From Strigamia acuminata (Eukaryota > Arthropoda > Chilopoda > Geophilomorpha > Linotaeniidae): 64,000 nucleotides of DNA. Of the stretch, positions 21,582 through 33,231 are shown piece by piece (the stretch's first letter is position 1; each line of letters opens with the position of its first letter). The translations under genes and the position numbers were made by a program. The stretch lies in the NCBI GenBank assembly GCA_949358305.1, contig OX442322.1, positions 3,162,001 through 3,226,000 of the forward strand, written 5' to 3'. The notes beneath the pieces are model-generated. The model saw nothing but the letters and a program-made list of their open reading frames with translations, did not search any database and was not told where the DNA came from.

Positions 21582-23275
21582 TGTGACGATGACCTTTCGA
21601 TGACGCTATCCGCTCAAAATGTGTATTTTGGCATAACAAGCAAGTCTATCAATTCTAGTAGTTGAGAGATAAGTCAACAAACCTAAAGTGTGAACTGGGT
21701 AAAATAATGAAACCGGTGGTTATCAAGACATAACATATTTATTGATATCTAAATATAATCACCGAAAAGTGATTATATTAATCAATTTTGCATCAAATAT
21801 AATTATACAATAATTATGCCGACAAATGGCCAAATTACTATCGATTAAACTATACATATAGTTGCCTGTGCGGCGCTATAATAGTATCAATCGGCTTCGT
21901 CCTGGTAAGATGTCGTCTGAATCGGTTGATTATTTGGTCCTGGTTCGAATCTGTAATGAAAAGGTTAGTATCCGAGGACTTCCGGTTGACTGTATCTGCA
22001 TCGCCACAACCTTGGGGCGGTTATTGGTTTAAATGGCCTGTGAGAGCCATTTACCAATTGACCTCTTATAGATGTTTTAAGACATCTATAATTGGTGTGA
22101 TACGTCAAATGGTTCTTCATACGAGAGTAAACTGTTGCAAGTTTACAATCATAACTTCTGGTTCCGTGCAATGGATGCATTTATTAGAGTATTACTTTTC
22201 AGTAAATACTCGTAATAATTCTGCTTACATAAAGTTGGCAATTTAGCTACACATTTACTGGCAAGTAAATGCTAATGTAGCTAGTCTTCAGTTTTGTACA
22301 GTTCTGGAAGAAGTATCCATGTTTATGCACAATGCTGAGTTGTGACATAAACTAGCTGGGGATTTAATCTAACTAAACTTTTCCGAGTTTAGTTATTTCA
22401 ACCCTAATGTTACATTTTCGACACGCTGTTCGGCAGCCGTGGTTTACTGTAACTGGCAGGCCTTGTGGAACACTTGTTGAATTATATCCGGCCCGACGGG
22501 ATTCTTACTACTCATCGCCGCGACCTGATCTCCTCACGGCCACACAGCCGTCATCGGGCACCCGGACATGGCGGCATCATATCACCCATCTCCACGTCAA
22601 GTGTACGCCGTATGTAGGTTGTCATAGGCCCGCAGTATAAGGGGCATTGACTGCGCAATCAACAGACAAGCAAGTGTCTGCGCAATCAACATGACAACCG
22701 GAGTAGTAGAATGGGCTCAAGAAAACATATAGTCAAATATCTGGTCAAGAGCGAGTTACTTCCTGTTGCAAGGAAATATATACTCATGGTGGACAATAGC
22801 TTGACCATTGCTCCAATGAGAGCAGTGGTCCCCTGAATCCCTCCAATCACTGGTCAGAGTGATGGGATACTCAGGACACATTTCCAGTCCAGGTGGTCAA
22901 CAGGAACTGGATACACAGGCCATAGCTCTCTGCTAGGTCAGGACAGGAACTGGATAGCGAGGAACACTTTTGGATTAAGTCTTTCAACTTAACCAAGGGG
23001 GGTCCGAGCTGGAAGCAGGTGCAGAGGGGTGAGTTAATCCCCTAAACCTAGTTTTGTGATAACTTGACAAGAGTTGTCACAAAACAGTTTAATATCAATA
23101 TTTACTTTAATAAATAAAGATAAAGTCGATTCTCTGTCTTAAAATCACATAAAAGTTGCATTTTATGTGGTTTTACGTCAAGTGACAAATTCTATTCGAA
23201 TTTGCCGCTTTTGGTCGTCAGCGCCATCTATCGGCGAAATTGTCGTTATATCGATGAGCGACTGCATGTTTGTCA
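21582..23275 (-). repeat. Element A 5' LTR
   Basis: 1694 bp, the partner of 1667-3360. TAGATGGCGC motif (minus sense) at 23221-23230. Followed by target duplication TAACCT. Confidence 0.95.
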
Positions 23276-23281
23276 TAACCT

Positions 23282-23783
23282 GCTGTTTAGCACCCACGAG
23301 TGCGACAGTATCGACGATTTTCGTTCATTTTTTGCGGTTTTTCCGTTAAAATCGCACATATCCGTGTTTTTCACACGAGGATCGCAAGTTGCGACGTGCA
23401 CCGCGACTGATTCGTCAATTTCGCCTTATTTTGCTTTTCAGAGTCGATTTACCTTTGTTAATTTTAAGTGGGAATTTTGGTGTGGGACAATTAGAATCCT
23501 CGGCGCCCTTCGTCCGAATCCGGGCAAGCGCCGTTGTATTTTTCGGTTGTGCTTGTCGTGGTACACGTGAGGTTTCTCGCGGCTCCAGGTAGTCGAACGG
23601 ACCCTCTCAGACTGGCAACCGAAAGCTATTTGATTCCTTCAGAAGGAATCGCCCATTCTTGGTTTCCGCTTTGACAGTGCTACGTAAAGTGCTTCGCATC
23701 GTGATTTGTGCTTCGTTTGTGCGTGAATTGTGCGTCGATTGTGCTTCAATTTCCCATTTCTACGCATTTTTCTCCGTGCAATC
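23282..23783 (+). other. Element E 5' leader, distal part
   Basis: Continuation of E's leader after the A insertion, up to the gag ATG. No supported ORF. Confidence 0.7.
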
Positions 23784-24528
23784 ATGAAAAAGGCCATCGA
23801 CCAGTCGTCAGGCCACGTGCCGATTCTCGTGACCGGCAATTACGAACACTGGCACCGTGCGATCAAAATGTTCTTGATGTCCGACGGCGTATGGCACCAC
23901 GTTACCGAAACGGAGGAATTGGTGAAAGCCATCGTCGATGAAGATGTTTGGCGAAAATGGCAACGTCGGAAAGCCCGAGCGCTGGGGACCATTTATTGTC
24001 ATGTCTCGCAGGCCAAGCAGTCAGCCCTCGACGGTTGCACCACTCCAAAACAGGCGTGGACATTTTGGCCAAAATTTATGCCCCCAGCTCTCTCGCCCGC
24101 CAAGCGGCGATGCGCTGTGAGTTCCTTCAACTCAAGTTGGAGCCCGGCGAAGAAAAGGCCGATTTCCTTAGCCGCGTTGACCTTATGGTCCGCCAACTTA
24201 AAGACGTTGGTGAAGACATTCTTCCTCGACACCACGCACATCAGTATTTAGACTTTCTCCCGGACGAATACGACCAGGCGACTTTTGCCATTTACCATTG
24301 GCCGCTGGCAGAGTTTACCCCGGCTAAAGTCTCCGATCAGTTGTTGTCGGAATATCTCCGATTAAAGTCGCATTCAAACCGGAATTCTACGAATTTTTCC
24401 GCTTATGCTACTAGGCGACGTGGACGAAACCAGTCGCGACCTCCGCGCCCGCTTGCGCAGTTCCGTTGCTTCAATTGCGACGAGCTCGGACACTACGCTA
24501 ATAAGTGCCAGCATCCTCGCAAGCAAAC
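23784..24528 (+). pseudogene. gag: Element E Gag (frameshifted, interrupted by F)
   Basis: Starts at ATG 23784 (MKKAIDQSSG). The copia Gag block NYEHWHRAIKMFL is near residues 33-45. After GCTTPKQAW the frame moves at about 24060, where TGGGAC of the related F gag is TGGAC here, a one-base deletion. The second frame continues with DILAKIYAPSS and a zinc knuckle, CFNCDELGHYANKC, near 24463-24504. F is inserted directly after, at CAAAC (24524-24528). Gag resumes at 36267. Confidence 0.88.
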
Positions 24529-25004
24529 TGTAGCAGAGGAGGAGGCGCAAAGTGGTCAAACTGACCACGTGGAAGCGGTAAACGCCGTGAAAATATCACG
24601 CGCGCGGCCGAAATGGCGAGCGCAAACTGTCGCCGCTAATGGCAAACCAAAAATGAGGCGCCGCACGTTCAAACGTGCTTATATGCGGCCAAATACAATA
24701 AAAGAATGTAAAAATAAACAATATTTAATTATAAATAAAAGCACTTACAAATTGGAGTCCATTTGGACGAGAATGATAAGCAAGAACCTGCAGACACGCA
24801 GGCGGACATCTTGGATTGTGTGAAAAACATAGTATGACACCATCTGGTGTTAGAAAAGTTAAACTGATACAAAAATGATGCAGGCAGCATTATGCCTCAT
24901 GTTAAACAATAAGTAAAGTCTAAATAAATACTATAACGACTGCATGATGCAGAAACACAATATAAATACACGAAATGAATATTATTTGGTATCGGAAAAC
25001 AACA
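24529..25004 (-). repeat. Element F 3' LTR
   Basis: Plus strand TGTAGCAGAG to AAACAACA. The short open frame inside (through 24823) continues from E gag and is not a real coding extension. Confidence 0.9.
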
Positions 25005-25020
25005 ATTTCCCCCTTCAATG
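25005..25020 (-). promoter_or_regulatory. Element F polypurine tract
   Basis: The minus strand has GAAGGGGGAAAT immediately upstream of the 3' LTR. The 200 bases between it and the pol stop are untranslated. Confidence 0.8.
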
Positions 25021-25213
25021 GCAAATAGTCATATAATCAAGAAAAGAAATTAGGGAAAAATCTAAATGTAACTTTACAATATATTAGATAATAAAGGAAA
25101 ACAATAAGGCGAATCATCGAGCCGGGTACTGTTATACAAATCTCTATCAAAGCCCGAAAATTCCCACTGGAACTCGATGATCCTCACATTCGGGTAAAAC
25201 TAAAATAAGAATG

Positions 25214-26304
25214 TCACGATAGGTTGAAATTGAAGATCCGGGAAATTAGCAGACGCAATTGTGGTGAGCTTAACCATTTGGTGAAGATATCTGCTACGTT
25301 CATTGATCCAGGCACTTTTCGAAGTTCGAATACACCTGCTGTGTACCATTCTCGGATTCAATGAAATTTCACTCGGATATGCTTTGTTTTACTGTTCTCC
25401 ACATCATTAGAAGTGAACTGTATGGAAGACAGTGCATCGGAGAACACAATGGGTTGTGATGATCGATTCAGCATCGGGACGGAGCTGTAGACATAATCCA
25501 GCCAGTAGAGTTCTCTGACGCACTCAACGAGGGCAACAAATTTTGCCTCCATCGTTGAGCACGCCACGCTGGTCTGTTTCCGGCAACTCCATCCGATGGG
25601 GACATTCCCAATGTAGACTATATAGCCGCCAAAACTTAAGGACGTGCTAACCTCGGTGGCCCAGGACGCATCAGTGTATCCCCAGAGTAATCCTTTGGAA
25701 CAATTTGACAGTTCAATTGCGTAGTCAACAGTGTTTCCCACGTAGCAAACAACCTGCATGAGTGCTTTGATGTGAGTGTGGTTGTAGCAATTGTTAAACT
25801 GGGATAACATTATCACTGAGAATAATATGTCGGGTCGCGTTCTTGAAGCGAGGAAGAGAAGAGATCCTATTAGTGAGCGATAAGGGAACTCTTTGACGAG
25901 TGTTGTCCCTGGTGTCACCGGAACCTTGATGAGTTTATCAACAGCAATTTCGAATTTCTTGAGAATCTTCTGTATATATGTACGTTGGATGATAAAGATT
26001 CCTTTGGGAGTGCGTATGAACTCCACACCTAAGAGCTTCGAAATTGGGCCCAAATTCACTATGTCAAATTTGGTGCTGATGAGCGCAATTAGTCGAGTCA
26101 GGATGCCGTCAGTTGCATAAAATAAAACTATGTCATCGACATATATGAGCATCACGGCGGAGAAACCGTAGATATATACGCAGTTGCATCCTGGTAATTT
26201 GCGAAATCCCAAATCGCGCAATGTTTGATCAAGTTTTTCAAACCATTGGCGCCCGGACTGGTGGAGACCATAGAGCGACTTTATCAGGAGCCATACGTGA
26301 TTTG
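25214..26304 (-). pseudogene. pol: Element F Pol, RT C-terminal half and RNase H
   Basis: Minus-strand continuation of the F RT after the G insertion. It begins HVWLLIKSLYGLHQSG at 26304, has the RT catalytic YVDD near 26140-26130, then SLLFLASRTRPD and the RNase H motif GYTDASWA. A TGG-to-TGA stop at 25358-25360 cuts the last 48 codons. The frame goes on to NVADIFTKW and ends at 25214. Residues upstream of 26304 in the same open frame belong to inserted DNA, not to RT. Confidence 0.9.
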
Positions 26305-26637
26305 TGACGATGATAAGTGAAGTTGTCAACGCCGGGAAAGGAACTTGAGACGAAGCAGAAATCATTTTGTGCCTGAAAACCGCACAAATGCGTCGGCCAT
26401 CTTTATTCAGGCAAGAACAGGTGAGCAAGTGAATATGTACAAGTGTCGAGGCTATTTGCCCTCGATCTAAAAGTAGAACAAATCAACCTGATGGAAAGGT
26501 TGATTTATTCTTTACATAACCAAAGTAAAGATAACTCAAAGCCAGCATTAACACTGGATAATGCACTGGGGGAAATAATAGATAAACTAAATCATAGCAG
26601 ACGACAACTCGAAATCCATTGTGAAACATGAGCCAAC
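26305..26637. other. Unassigned 333-bp segment between the F target site and G LTR
   Basis: The F target site ATTTG (26300-26304) recurs at 31130-31134, so inserted DNA runs 26305-31129. The 151-bp repeat of G, however, starts only at 26638. The extra segment starts TG, and on the minus strand ends CGTCA and has two AATAAA signals. It may therefore be the R-U5 part of a longer 3' LTR with no counterpart at the other end. A plus-strand ORF (26443-26631) in it is not recognised. Confidence 0.5.
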
Positions 26638-26788
26638 TGTTGTATTTAACACGCATTGCAACAGGCAGATGCAGTTGGCTCTTGATTCCAGTACAGTAAA
26701 CAATGCGACCCGAATTTCGCCTTTATCGCAGTTAACCGGAAAAGGTGCGACGTTAACTTCGTGAAATGAAAACTGCTTTGACCCAACA
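26638..26788 (-). repeat. Element G 3' terminal repeat (LTR or its U3)
   Basis: 151 bp, nearly identical to 30979-31129. The polypurine tract is at 26789-26802. Confidence 0.8.
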
Positions 26789-26814
26789 GAACCCCCTCTA
26801 AACAGTTATCCATT

Positions 26815-28464
26815 TCAATCAAATATATGATCGCATAATGCGTCGAGACGTGGGCGGGAAACCCACTTGGTCAAGATATCCGCGATGTTCAGGTTGGACT
26901 TTGTTCCTGTCAAAGATGAAAATTCCCTCGCCCATAACTTTGCCACAGTTTCCACTGTTAGCACTAGCTACGTCCTCCGTAAATGTGATCGGTTCCAAGT
27001 AGCAAAAACTCGCAAATGATAGAGGAACTTGTGCTCGCGGTTTCGCTTTAAAATCGAATAGGCCCGCGTCGTATTCATAATCTTCCTCCTCACACCACCT
27101 CACCACATCGATTCGACTTCTAAATCGAGTGCCCGTTGGCGCAATGTAGTGAATAAAAACATGTCCGGCTTGTGCTCCGGATTTCCTAATGTATTCTACT
27201 CGTTTCCATTTCGTGATATCAATTTGTTGTAATTCAACTCCCCCAACCGCCCCAGTATGTCTGCCCCTTACATTCGGAGACTGTGCCACTGCCTCTTCAT
27301 ATCTGGCATCATCATCACTGCCTTCACTTGGAGTAGCATCTCCTGCAGTGTGAGCAACATCCTCTGGTAAATTAGGGTCTAATTGGGGTAATGGAGCCGG
27401 TTGAGACGTAGAGGCCTCATCCACTGGCTCCACTGTCGTTGCAGGAATAATCTGCTGCCTGGGAGGTTCAACAGTTTGTTGTGTTGTCGACGCAGGGGGA
27501 CTTTGAGGAATTTCCTCCTCTTCTGCTTCGGACTCGCTAATTAGATGAATATAATCATCAGATCCAAACCCCCTCTTAGCCTTAACACTTCCCAATCCTT
27601 TTGAAACTGTCGGTGTTCCCTCGTACCAATATTGATTCTCATCGATTTTCACATGCTTGGATGCAAAAACTTTGTTCTTGTGTGGGTCCCAGATCCTGTA
27701 TCCAGCTGTGGTTATTGCATAACCAATTAGGGCCCCCGACCACGCTCTGCTGTCTAGTTTGCTTTTCCGAGTTTGCGCTGGGATGTGCACATACACTTTC
27801 GACCCAATACAGCGCAAATGTCGCACCGACATACGACAGCCAAAGAAAACATTATAGGGAGTCCGTCCTTGTAAACTCGAGTGAGGGTATCTATTTTTCA
27901 AATACACAATGGTATTTGCCAACTCAGCCCATAAAAAGTGTGGAAACCCATTTTCAATTTCCATAGCTCGCACCCCCTCTACGATGGTGCGATTCGATCG
28001 CTCCGCGACCGAATTCATCTCAGGGCTGTAGGCGTTGGTCCGTTCGCATTTGATTCCGCAAGATTTAGTATAATTATCCCATTCTTTGGACACAAACTCA
28101 CCCCCCCTATCTGTGCGGATCGTTTTAACCTTTCTAGAAGTCGCCCGCTCGACTTCTGCTTGCCATACTTAAAAATGGGCAAAAGCTTCACTTTTATGCT
28201 TTAGAAAGCTGATCCACATATATCTGGAGTGGTCGTCCACAATAATGAGATAATACTCAGCCCCCCCCCCCCCAAGGACTTGCATGATGCGGGCCCCCAA
28301 AGATCCATATGAATTAAATCTAAAATTCCCTTGGACTTGATCTCGGCTATCGGAGAAAAGGTTGCTCTAACCCGTTTGGCCCTATTACACGCATCACAGG
28401 GGAAACTCTCATTGTTACTGAGCTTAACGCCAAAAATCTCCGTGGATTTCTGCATTTGAACAAT
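26815..28464 (-). pseudogene. pol: Element G Pol: integrase, MBD-like module, residual RNase H tail
   Basis: The frame after the stop at 28462-28464 holds the zinc-finger half (CDACNRAKR) and the first catalytic D (IHMDLWG). A run of 13 C at 28261-28273 shifts the frame. A TAA follows near 28165, then TDRGGEF and the E in NSVAERSNRT. An acidic Ser/Pro linker leads to an MBD-like segment at 27044-27220 (HYIAPTGTRFRSR). After ITFTEDVASANSG the sequence jumps to NIADILTKW, the RNase H end at 26815, in another frame. RT is missing. It cannot act alone. Confidence 0.85.
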
Positions 28465-29687
28465 TCACTTTGAGTTTAGGTGGCCCATCCGGCCATGCCA
28501 ATAATCCATCGGCATTGCTTTCTCGTTATCCAATTTCTTCCCATTATTGTCATTATTATTTGCCGTTAAAGCTGTTTTAATTGGTCCCACTACTGTAGGT
28601 TTAGTCTGTTTTACTCCAATCTGATTAACCCCTTGTACCACATTACTAAACGTGCGCGCATTGTTCGCATTGCTCGCATTATTCACTGCGCTATTTGTTG
28701 CGACAACCGTTTTCCCATTCGATTGCATATTAGAAGTGGTTAGTTCACACTTAACTCTAGGCATGGTTAATACAGTTTGTTTTACACAATTAGTTATGCC
28801 AACTGCCTCCTTCTGCGCAGGGATGGCAGTTGCATTTACAGAAGTGACAGACACATGTCCGTTAACTTTATATAACCGATTGCTGAGTCGAACAGCTGTT
28901 AACGATGGGTCTTCGATCCTTTTCCGAAATAAAGTCATTTTGCCGTCTGCAACGTATGTGCGTAAGCCCGCCTCATCAGTGCGCCCGAGAGAGATAAGAT
29001 TCTTCCGAAAATTCGGAGCATAATAGACGTTGTTCAAAGTAACAACTCTACTCCTGTTGCCATACGTGGATATTAACTCCACCGACCCAATCCCTTCTAT
29101 TTTAGAGGTCCCTTCCCCTAACTGCACTGTGTAATTGAGAGGCTTAAAATTTGCAAACCACTCTTTGCAAAAGGCAAAATGGTCAGTAGCACCGGTATCG
29201 ACGTACCAAGCGGTGTCTACTGGTCCATTTGACAAAAATGACGATACAGGAGGCGGTGGCTCCTCCACTTCCATGTAGAGAGAGTCCGGGTCGTCAATAA
29301 AATTGTCGACTAAATTGGCTTTACGCCCACCATGCCCTCCTTTTCCACGATTTTTCCCACGTGGCTGTCCTCTAAATTGAGATGTTGGTCCAGCGTTGGA
29401 CGACTGAGGATTCTGTCCAGTTTTGCGTTGCGAGGGACATTCTCTCCAGAAGTGACCCGAGCCGCCGCAATTATAACACACACCTTGTTGTGCTGTCGTA
29501 GAACCCGGTTTGTTAAATTTCCAGGGTTGTTTTGCCGTAAAAGCACTGGTATCCTGTTGTCCGCTGGCCCCAAATGTCGAATCATATGCGTGCATTCGAT
29601 TATACTCCGCGAGTAAACGTTCGCGCACTTTGACCACGGTGAAATCTGTATCATCCCAATGATAGTCTTTGTTTTAAGTTCTCATAT
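28465..29687 (-). pseudogene. gag-pol: Element G Gag zinc knuckle and protease region
   Basis: Open from about 29640 to 28465. It has the zinc knuckle CYNCGGSGHFWREC near residues 54-67, a basic Gly/Arg stretch, and the protease motif WYVDTGATDHF near residue 146. The pre-integrase HGRMGHLN is at its end, then TGA (28462-28464). Upstream near 29680 a one-base shift separates it from the gag N-terminal piece. Confidence 0.85.
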
Positions 29688-29710
29688 TGGGGGTCCAAAA
29701 AATCGAGATA

Positions 29711-30187
29711 TTAAAATGCTATCTCTTCATCCGTTAAGGTGATCTGCACTTCCTTTAACTCGAGCGCCTTTCGATCGACGCGAGATGTGAATACGACCAT
29801 CTCTTCGTTAGCATTCAGTTTGAGCTGGAGAAACTCCCGACGCAGTCTGGCTTTCCTAGCCGGGGTCGTGGGTCGATAAGCCTCTTTTAGCGCTTCCCAC
29901 ACCTCGCTCGCGGTGTCTTTAGCGACAGCGACTGACTGCCGGGCTTCATTGCAGCTCAGGCAAAGCGTAGAGTGTGCTTTTGCCTCTCTCGTCTCGTATT
30001 CACGTTTTTCACGCGCCGTTGCGCTTGAAGACAGGCACGGCTCAGTGCCCATCACGTGAGCCCAAACTCCTTGCTGCTTTAGAATTAGGGCAATTTGAAC
30101 AATCCACGTTTCATAATTCAATCCATTCAGTTTCTTAATCGATTGTCCAAACGATTTATAAACGTCGCCACCCGAATCGTCTGCCAT
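29711..30187 (-). pseudogene. gag: Element G Gag N-terminal region
   Basis: ATG at 30187 (MADDSGGD). A copia Gag signature follows: KLNGLNYETWIVQIALIL, then a YRPTTPARKARLRREFLQLKL block. It ends at TAA 29711-29713, where the frame would otherwise continue. About 158 residues. Confidence 0.85.
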
Positions 30188-30978
30188 TTCGGATTTTTGG
30201 AGGAAAAATGCAGCACAAAACACACTAAATTCACAATTTCGTAGCACTTTGCACGCAAAACAAACACACTTTCCCACCAAAATGTAGGCGAATTAAATAC
30301 ACTACTTCCCGGGGTGCAGCTCAATAAGTGAGCACAACTACCTTGACCAGTCGCTACAAGGGTTTCCGTCCGACACACCTGGGGTCGCGGGATCGCCCCC
30401 TTGCTTCGAGCAAGCCTGGCCAAGAATGAGACGACACTAGGCGAATGCCTAAAGGGTGCCGAATATACAAAAGGTCCCAAAAGCAAAAACTTAAATTTAT
30501 ACAAAGAATTTCGACCCCGAAAATGCAATAAATAATACGTTGTGAAGGTGGCACGTTGTTTTCCGTTGTTGGCGGGACAAACTCGTCGCCAAAATTCCAA
30601 CGGCGATCCACCGACGACGTACGGTGCTCCAACGTAGCAAACGGGCATGCGCGTATGTACTAACCCGCCCAGAATACGAATTCAGCGTGTATTCCGGTTC
30701 TACTAACTTCCTGGTCTTCACTATTGCACTCGTGCGTGTCGATAGTGGCGCTTGATCCCGACAATAAACGTCGTCTGCGCGTGCTCGTCTCGTACGATGC
30801 AGCGCACACGTAACTCGCTTCGAAAATGTCCGTCTCGTTCGTTTCGCCAAAATTCCGCATCAAAATAAATTTCCCGACGCTCCAAACGCTTCCCACGATG
30901 CTATTTAGTAGCCACGTTGTGATTTCCTCCGCTGGAAATCCCACGACGTGAAGAAACAGCCCAAAACACGGCTTACAC
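30188..30978 (-). other. Element G leader
   Basis: GC-richer than its surroundings. Overlapping minus-strand ORFs of about 90-170 codons in three frames look like chance. I see no tRNA-iMet PBS next to the 30979 repeat, unlike E and F. Confidence 0.45.
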
Positions 30979-31129
30979 TGTTGTATTTAACACACATTGC
31001 AACAGGCAGATGCAGTTGGCTCTCGATTCCAGTACAGTAAACAATGCGACCCGAATTTCGCCTTTATCGCACTTAACCGGAAAAGGTGCGACGTTAACTT
31101 CGTGAAATGAAAACTGCTTTGACCCAACA
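30979..31129 (-). repeat. Element G 5' terminal repeat
   Basis: 151-bp partner of 26638-26788. Followed on plus by ATTTG (31130-31134), matching 26300-26304. Confidence 0.8.
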
Positions 31130-33231
31130 ATTTGGATTTGAACATGTTGCGCCAGCTGGAATGCGCATATACACTTTATGCGCAAGATCGCCGTATAGGT
31201 ATGCGCACTTGACATCCAAATGCGCGTCCTTCCATCCTTTAAGGACTACTAGTAGGCAGAAAAATAGGCGTATTAGTACAAAGTTGACAACGGGGCTAAA
31301 GACTTCGTCATAGTCTACTCCTAATGTTTGACGAAAGCCCTGTGCCACTAATCTTGCGCGATATCTTGCTGGTTTACCCAGTGAATCCTCCTTCAATTTA
31401 AAAAGCCATTTGCATCCTAATATTGTCGTGATTTCCGGTTTTGAGACCTCTTCGTAGACGCCTCTTTTTGCAAAAGTGTCCAACTCTTCATCAATGGCTT
31501 CTTGCCATTTGGTCGCATCCGGAAATCTCACAGCCTCTGCGTAACTGGTGGGATCACGACGACACAGGTGTACTCTAGGAAGAGGTAATGGAAGATCCTC
31601 TAATTCGTATTCCATGTTGCCGAAATAAAATAGTTTAGGATTATAAGGAATATTATTTATGTGACAGAATTCCTCAACGTCACCTCTAGAACGTAATCGA
31701 AATCCTGGTTCTGGGAAATAATACACGTCTGTTTTCAATTTATCAGGTTTCTGCACTTTGAGCAAATGTTCCTCTCTTTTCCAGTGTCTACACTCAGTAT
31801 CGCCTCCAACATAACGCCATTTATATGCAGTTGCAGCCCCTGTTAGAGGTGGGCCATGCTGCGCTGCTGGATGGGCTTGTGGCGCGTTGCCACGAGAACC
31901 TCGACGAGCGTTCACAAAACTTGGTGGTGAACCTGGTGGCGTACCCGTCAGTGTGTGGCTTGGTGTTGTGCCAGGAGTGAGAATGGGACTCTGGACTGGC
32001 GTTATCACTGGAGTGATTAATGGAGCTCGAATAGGAGATCCCGGAGGTGGAGTAGCTGGCGGGATCCGAGCTTGGGCACCCGGTGGAGCCGAATCATCGG
32101 AATCGTAATCTGTGTCACATTCATCTTCTGAATCCGGAAATTTGGGCCAATCAGTGTATTCCAAATCATCTTCAAACTTCACCCACGGTTGAGACACTTG
32201 CGGTACTTGACGAGTTAGTAAAGTTTGCTGTGTTTGGTCCAAATCTGGTCCCACCCATGGCTCTTGCGGACCTCGGTAGTGATTGGAGCGTCTATAGGAT
32301 TGCCGCTCATCTATTTGGACATGAATGGATTCAATGACTTTATTGTCTTTCGGATTCCAGATGCGATACCCTCGCGTAGTGGTGGCATAGCCAACTAGAT
32401 AGCCCTCCCAAGCTCGTGGATCAAGCTTGTCCCTGCCAGGTGCTGTGTGATCTACCCAGCATTTTGAGCCTAATTTCCGCAGGTGTCAGAGAGAAAGGGC
32501 ACGTCGTCGCCACAAAATGTACGGTACCTCATGTTTGAGACGAGAATGAGGACATCTGTTCTTAACGTATGAAAACGTTACTGCGAATTCTGCTCAAAGC
32601 TCATTTGGAAGTCTAGTTTCGTCCAATATAGCACGCGTGTAATCCGCCATTGTACGGTTTATCCTTTCCGCTGTGCCATTCATAGCGGGACTATGGGGGT
32701 TGGTTCGTTGGGCCTGAATTCCAGTTTCTTTGAGATATCGATCAAAATCATTTGATATGAATTCCCCTCCTCGGTCAGTTCGGATGGCCTTTACTCGCTT
32801 ATTGGTCACTCGCTCTATTCGTGTGACATAATCTTTAAAGAGTCCGAGTACTTGAGATTTATGGGCCATCGGAAATATCCAGGCATAGCGCGTGGCGTCG
32901 TCAATAATAGTCAGCACATAACGCGCGCCTCCGTAGGAAGTTGTTCTTGATGCTCTCCACACGTCCATGTGTAGGAGATCCAAAGCTTTAGTGGAAATTG
33001 GATGTTCATCCGGTTTATGTGAGATGCGAGTGGATTTCGCAATTCTGCAATGGTTGCATGAAAGTTCTTTGTTCACTTCTGCCGGTTCCATTCCGTAGAC
33101 TTGCTCGTTTCCGGCCAAAAGTTTCATAGCATTTGTGTGAAGATGACCCAATCTGCTGTGCCATATCCCAGTCGCATCCTTTTTAACCGATGGCGCTGCA
33201 ACCGTCTTTGTATTAGTCGGCTTTGAATTCA
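31130..33231 (-). pseudogene. pol: Element F Pol: integrase, MBD-like module, RT N-terminal half
   Basis: On minus from 33231: IWHSRLGHLHT and the zinc pair CNHC, then integrase D (LHMDVW), D (RTDRGGEF) and E (NGTAERINRT). A stop after RLPNEL at about 32594 and a further stop near 32490 follow. GYRIWNPKDNKV is a typical integrase C-terminal block. A long acidic, Pro/Thr-rich linker precedes the MBD-like segment at 31613-31819 (TDVYYFPEPGFRLRSRGD). RT then starts (WLFKLK, RARLVAQGFRQT, DVKCAYLYGDL) and is cut at 31130 by G. RT resumes at 26304. Confidence 0.9.

Larger units (their letters stand above)
1667..23275 (-). mobile_element. Element A: Ty3/gypsy retrotransposon nested in E
   Basis: Paired 1694-bp LTRs (1667-3360 and 21582-23275) differ at only three positions that I noticed. 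They are flanked by TAACCT at 1661-1666 and 23276-23281. Read on the minus strand the order is LTR, tRNA-Gln PBS, leader, gag, -1 frameshift, pol, polypurine tract, LTR. Pol order PR-RT-RNase H-IN marks it as Ty3/gypsy. No env is seen. Pol is open throughout; gag is split by element B, which is the main visible defect. Confidence 0.95.
26638..31129 (-). mobile_element. Element G: RT-less copia derivative nested in F pol
   Basis: 151-bp direct repeats (26638-26788 and 30979-31129) begin TGTTG and end CAACA in element sense. The interior on minus encodes gag, zinc knuckle, protease, integrase and MBD-like module, then jumps to the last residues of RNase H. RT and most of RNase H are deleted. 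A polypurine tract (GAGGGGG) lies beside the left repeat. Multiple stops and a 13-C run make it inactive. The insertion site ATTTG is duplicated if 26305-26637 is counted as part of it. Confidence 0.82.

Noticed and set aside
28261-28273. 13-C run considered as a functional element
   Set aside because: It shifts the frame inside an already decayed integrase; mutation or sequencing error is the simplest account.
30127-30944. Overlapping 90-170-codon minus ORFs in G's leader
   Set aside because: Three overlapping frames in GC-richer DNA without domain similarity; only the ATG 30187 frame has Gag features.
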